Below, one piece after another: positions 5,890 through 6,583 of a DNA stretch of 6,583 nt. The notes beneath the pieces are model-generated. The model made no database searches and had not been told where the DNA came from. It saw only the letters and a program-made list of their open reading frames with translations. A program made the translations under genes and the position numbers. Origin of the DNA: a bacterium (GTDB taxonomy: Bacteria; UBP14; UBA6098; B30-G16). The stretch's first letter is position 1; every line of letters begins with the position of its first letter. The DNA lies in NCBI GenBank assembly GCA_027064665.1, contig JAMOPH010000381.1:1-6583 (forward strand), given 5' to 3'.

Positions 5890-6583
5890 TTACTCAAGTT
5901 TAAAAATTTTGTATTTTTGACCGGCGACTTTGGCGGTAAGCATTACTTTTAGAGGGGGAAGTTCTCGGGTGGTTAAAAACTCATTTCCTACCTCAAATAG
6001 TGGTTTTTGTTTGAAAACTTTTTGGTAAAATTGTATATAGTCTGGATAGTAATCCGGTGCTGCGAAGTGGCGAAGATAATATATTGATTGTGCGAGAAAA
6101 TAAGTTGAACGAGACTTTTTTATGAGATTTTCTATATTAAAATATGAAATTTGTTCCTGTGTTGAAGTTTTTATTTTTAATATCTTCTTCAGTTTATTTT
6201 TTATTTGGTTAAAAAATGAATTCACTTTTGAGGAATGGGATGGATAAATGCAGGAAATAGTTAGCCTTGATTGGTAACACGAAAAGCGAAGTAGATTTTT
6301 ATATTTGAGTGTATCGATTTGTGAGTGTTCTCTGCTGTCATTTAGTTGTTTAAGAAGATATTCCCTTGGAGGTGGAAGGGGACTTTTGTATGAAATAGTT
6401 GCTATCGTTTCGCCTTCTGGAATGTGCTGCAACATCCATTCCTTTATTATTTCGCCCGATGACGGTAAAGATATGTATCTAAGTATCCCATAATCCCAGA
6501 GACTTAATTGGAGCAGACTCGCTAAAATTAGAAGTCTGGATACAAGTTTTGTTCTATGCCACAAGTAATTGAACCCATAAGCA
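5890..6583 (-). CDS. C-terminal part of an AT-rich membrane protein, possibly GT-C-type glycosyltransferase; continues past right edge
   Basis: The frame has no stop between the TAA at 5890 and the right edge, so about 230 C-terminal residues are visible. A nominal start at 6564 would be a TTG with no ribosome-binding site before it, so I treat the gene as cut by the window. Counting from the first visible residue, about 12-32 (a run including RLLILASLLQLSL) look like a membrane segment. Next comes GEIIKEWMLQHIPEGETIA, which resembles the segment just after the last membrane helix in GT39/ArnT-like glycosyltransferases, then a soluble tail ending KYKIFKLE. That family link rests on general pattern only. 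If right, the protein would transfer sugar from a lipid carrier outside the membrane. G+C averages near one third by hand count on sample lines, well below the downstream genes, which could mean horizontal acquisition, as is common for surface-glycan genes. Alternatives include a polymer ligase or an unknown membrane protein. Confidence 0.55.
   Translation of the reverse strand, partial: AYGFNYLWHRTKLVSRLLILASLLQLSLWDYGILRYISLPSSGEIIKEWMLQHIPEGETIATISYKSPLPPPREYLLKQLNDSREHSQIDTLKYKNLLRFSCYQSRLTISCIYPSHSSKVNSFFNQIKNKLKKILKIKTSTQEQISYFNIENLIKKSRSTYFLAQSIYYLRHFAAPDYYPDYIQFYQKVFKQKPLFEVGNEFLTTRELPPLKVMLTAKVAGQKYKIFKLE

Noticed and set aside
6562..6564. TTG start codon for the membrane-protein gene
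   Set aside because: The same frame stays open to the window edge without a stop, and no ribosome-binding site precedes the TTG. The visible part looks like a C-terminal fragment.

Overview
The window is a stretch of bacterial chromosome in which every supportable gene lies on the minus strand, so transcription runs from the right edge to the left. I recognise no rRNA, tRNA, CRISPR array or insertion sequence. Bacterial origin is shown by Shine-Dalgarno-type sites, tight gene spacing, an intrinsic terminator and the gene content. The species cannot be named. An uncultured, probably anaerobic bacterium is a reasonable guess, from a stand-alone cyclodeaminase and a divergent ATP-type PEP carboxykinase, but this is inference.

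Read in the direction of transcription there are two blocks. The right-hand block holds (1) the C-terminal part of an AT-rich membrane protein that runs off the right edge (5890-6583), possibly a GT-C-type glycosyltransferase, and (2) a stand-alone formimidoyl-/methenyl-tetrahydrofolate cyclodeaminase-family protein (5169-5804). This block ends at a good intrinsic terminator (5089-5116).

The left-hand block looks like one operon: PEP carboxykinase (3420-5030), GDP-mannose 4,6-dehydratase (2380-3405), GDP-6-deoxy-D-mannose reductase (1411-2364) and a secreted protein with an F5/8 type C (discoidin) module (1-1345, cut by the left edge). Gaps are 14, 15 and 65 nt, with no terminator visible inside. 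A candidate promoter and a long, imperfect inverted repeat lie just upstream of the carboxykinase. The repeat overlaps both the proposed -10 element and the ribosome-binding site.

The two sugar-nucleotide enzymes together convert GDP-D-mannose to GDP-D-rhamnose, a precursor of surface polysaccharide or glycoprotein glycans. The carboxykinase produces PEP from oxaloacetate, the entry to gluconeogenesis, so it could supply hexose phosphate for that route. The secreted protein may act on, or bind to, extracellular carbohydrate. All four genes of this operon carry a run of five or six G residues 4-6 nt before the ATG instead of a classical GGAGG, whereas the upstream cyclodeaminase has a classical AAGGAG.

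The most interesting points are the pckA leader inverted repeat, the uniform G-tract ribosome-binding sites, the divergence of the carboxykinase despite retained catalytic residues, and the discoidin module that seems to be inserted inside a hydrolase-like protein. Nothing here is clearly a wholly new system.
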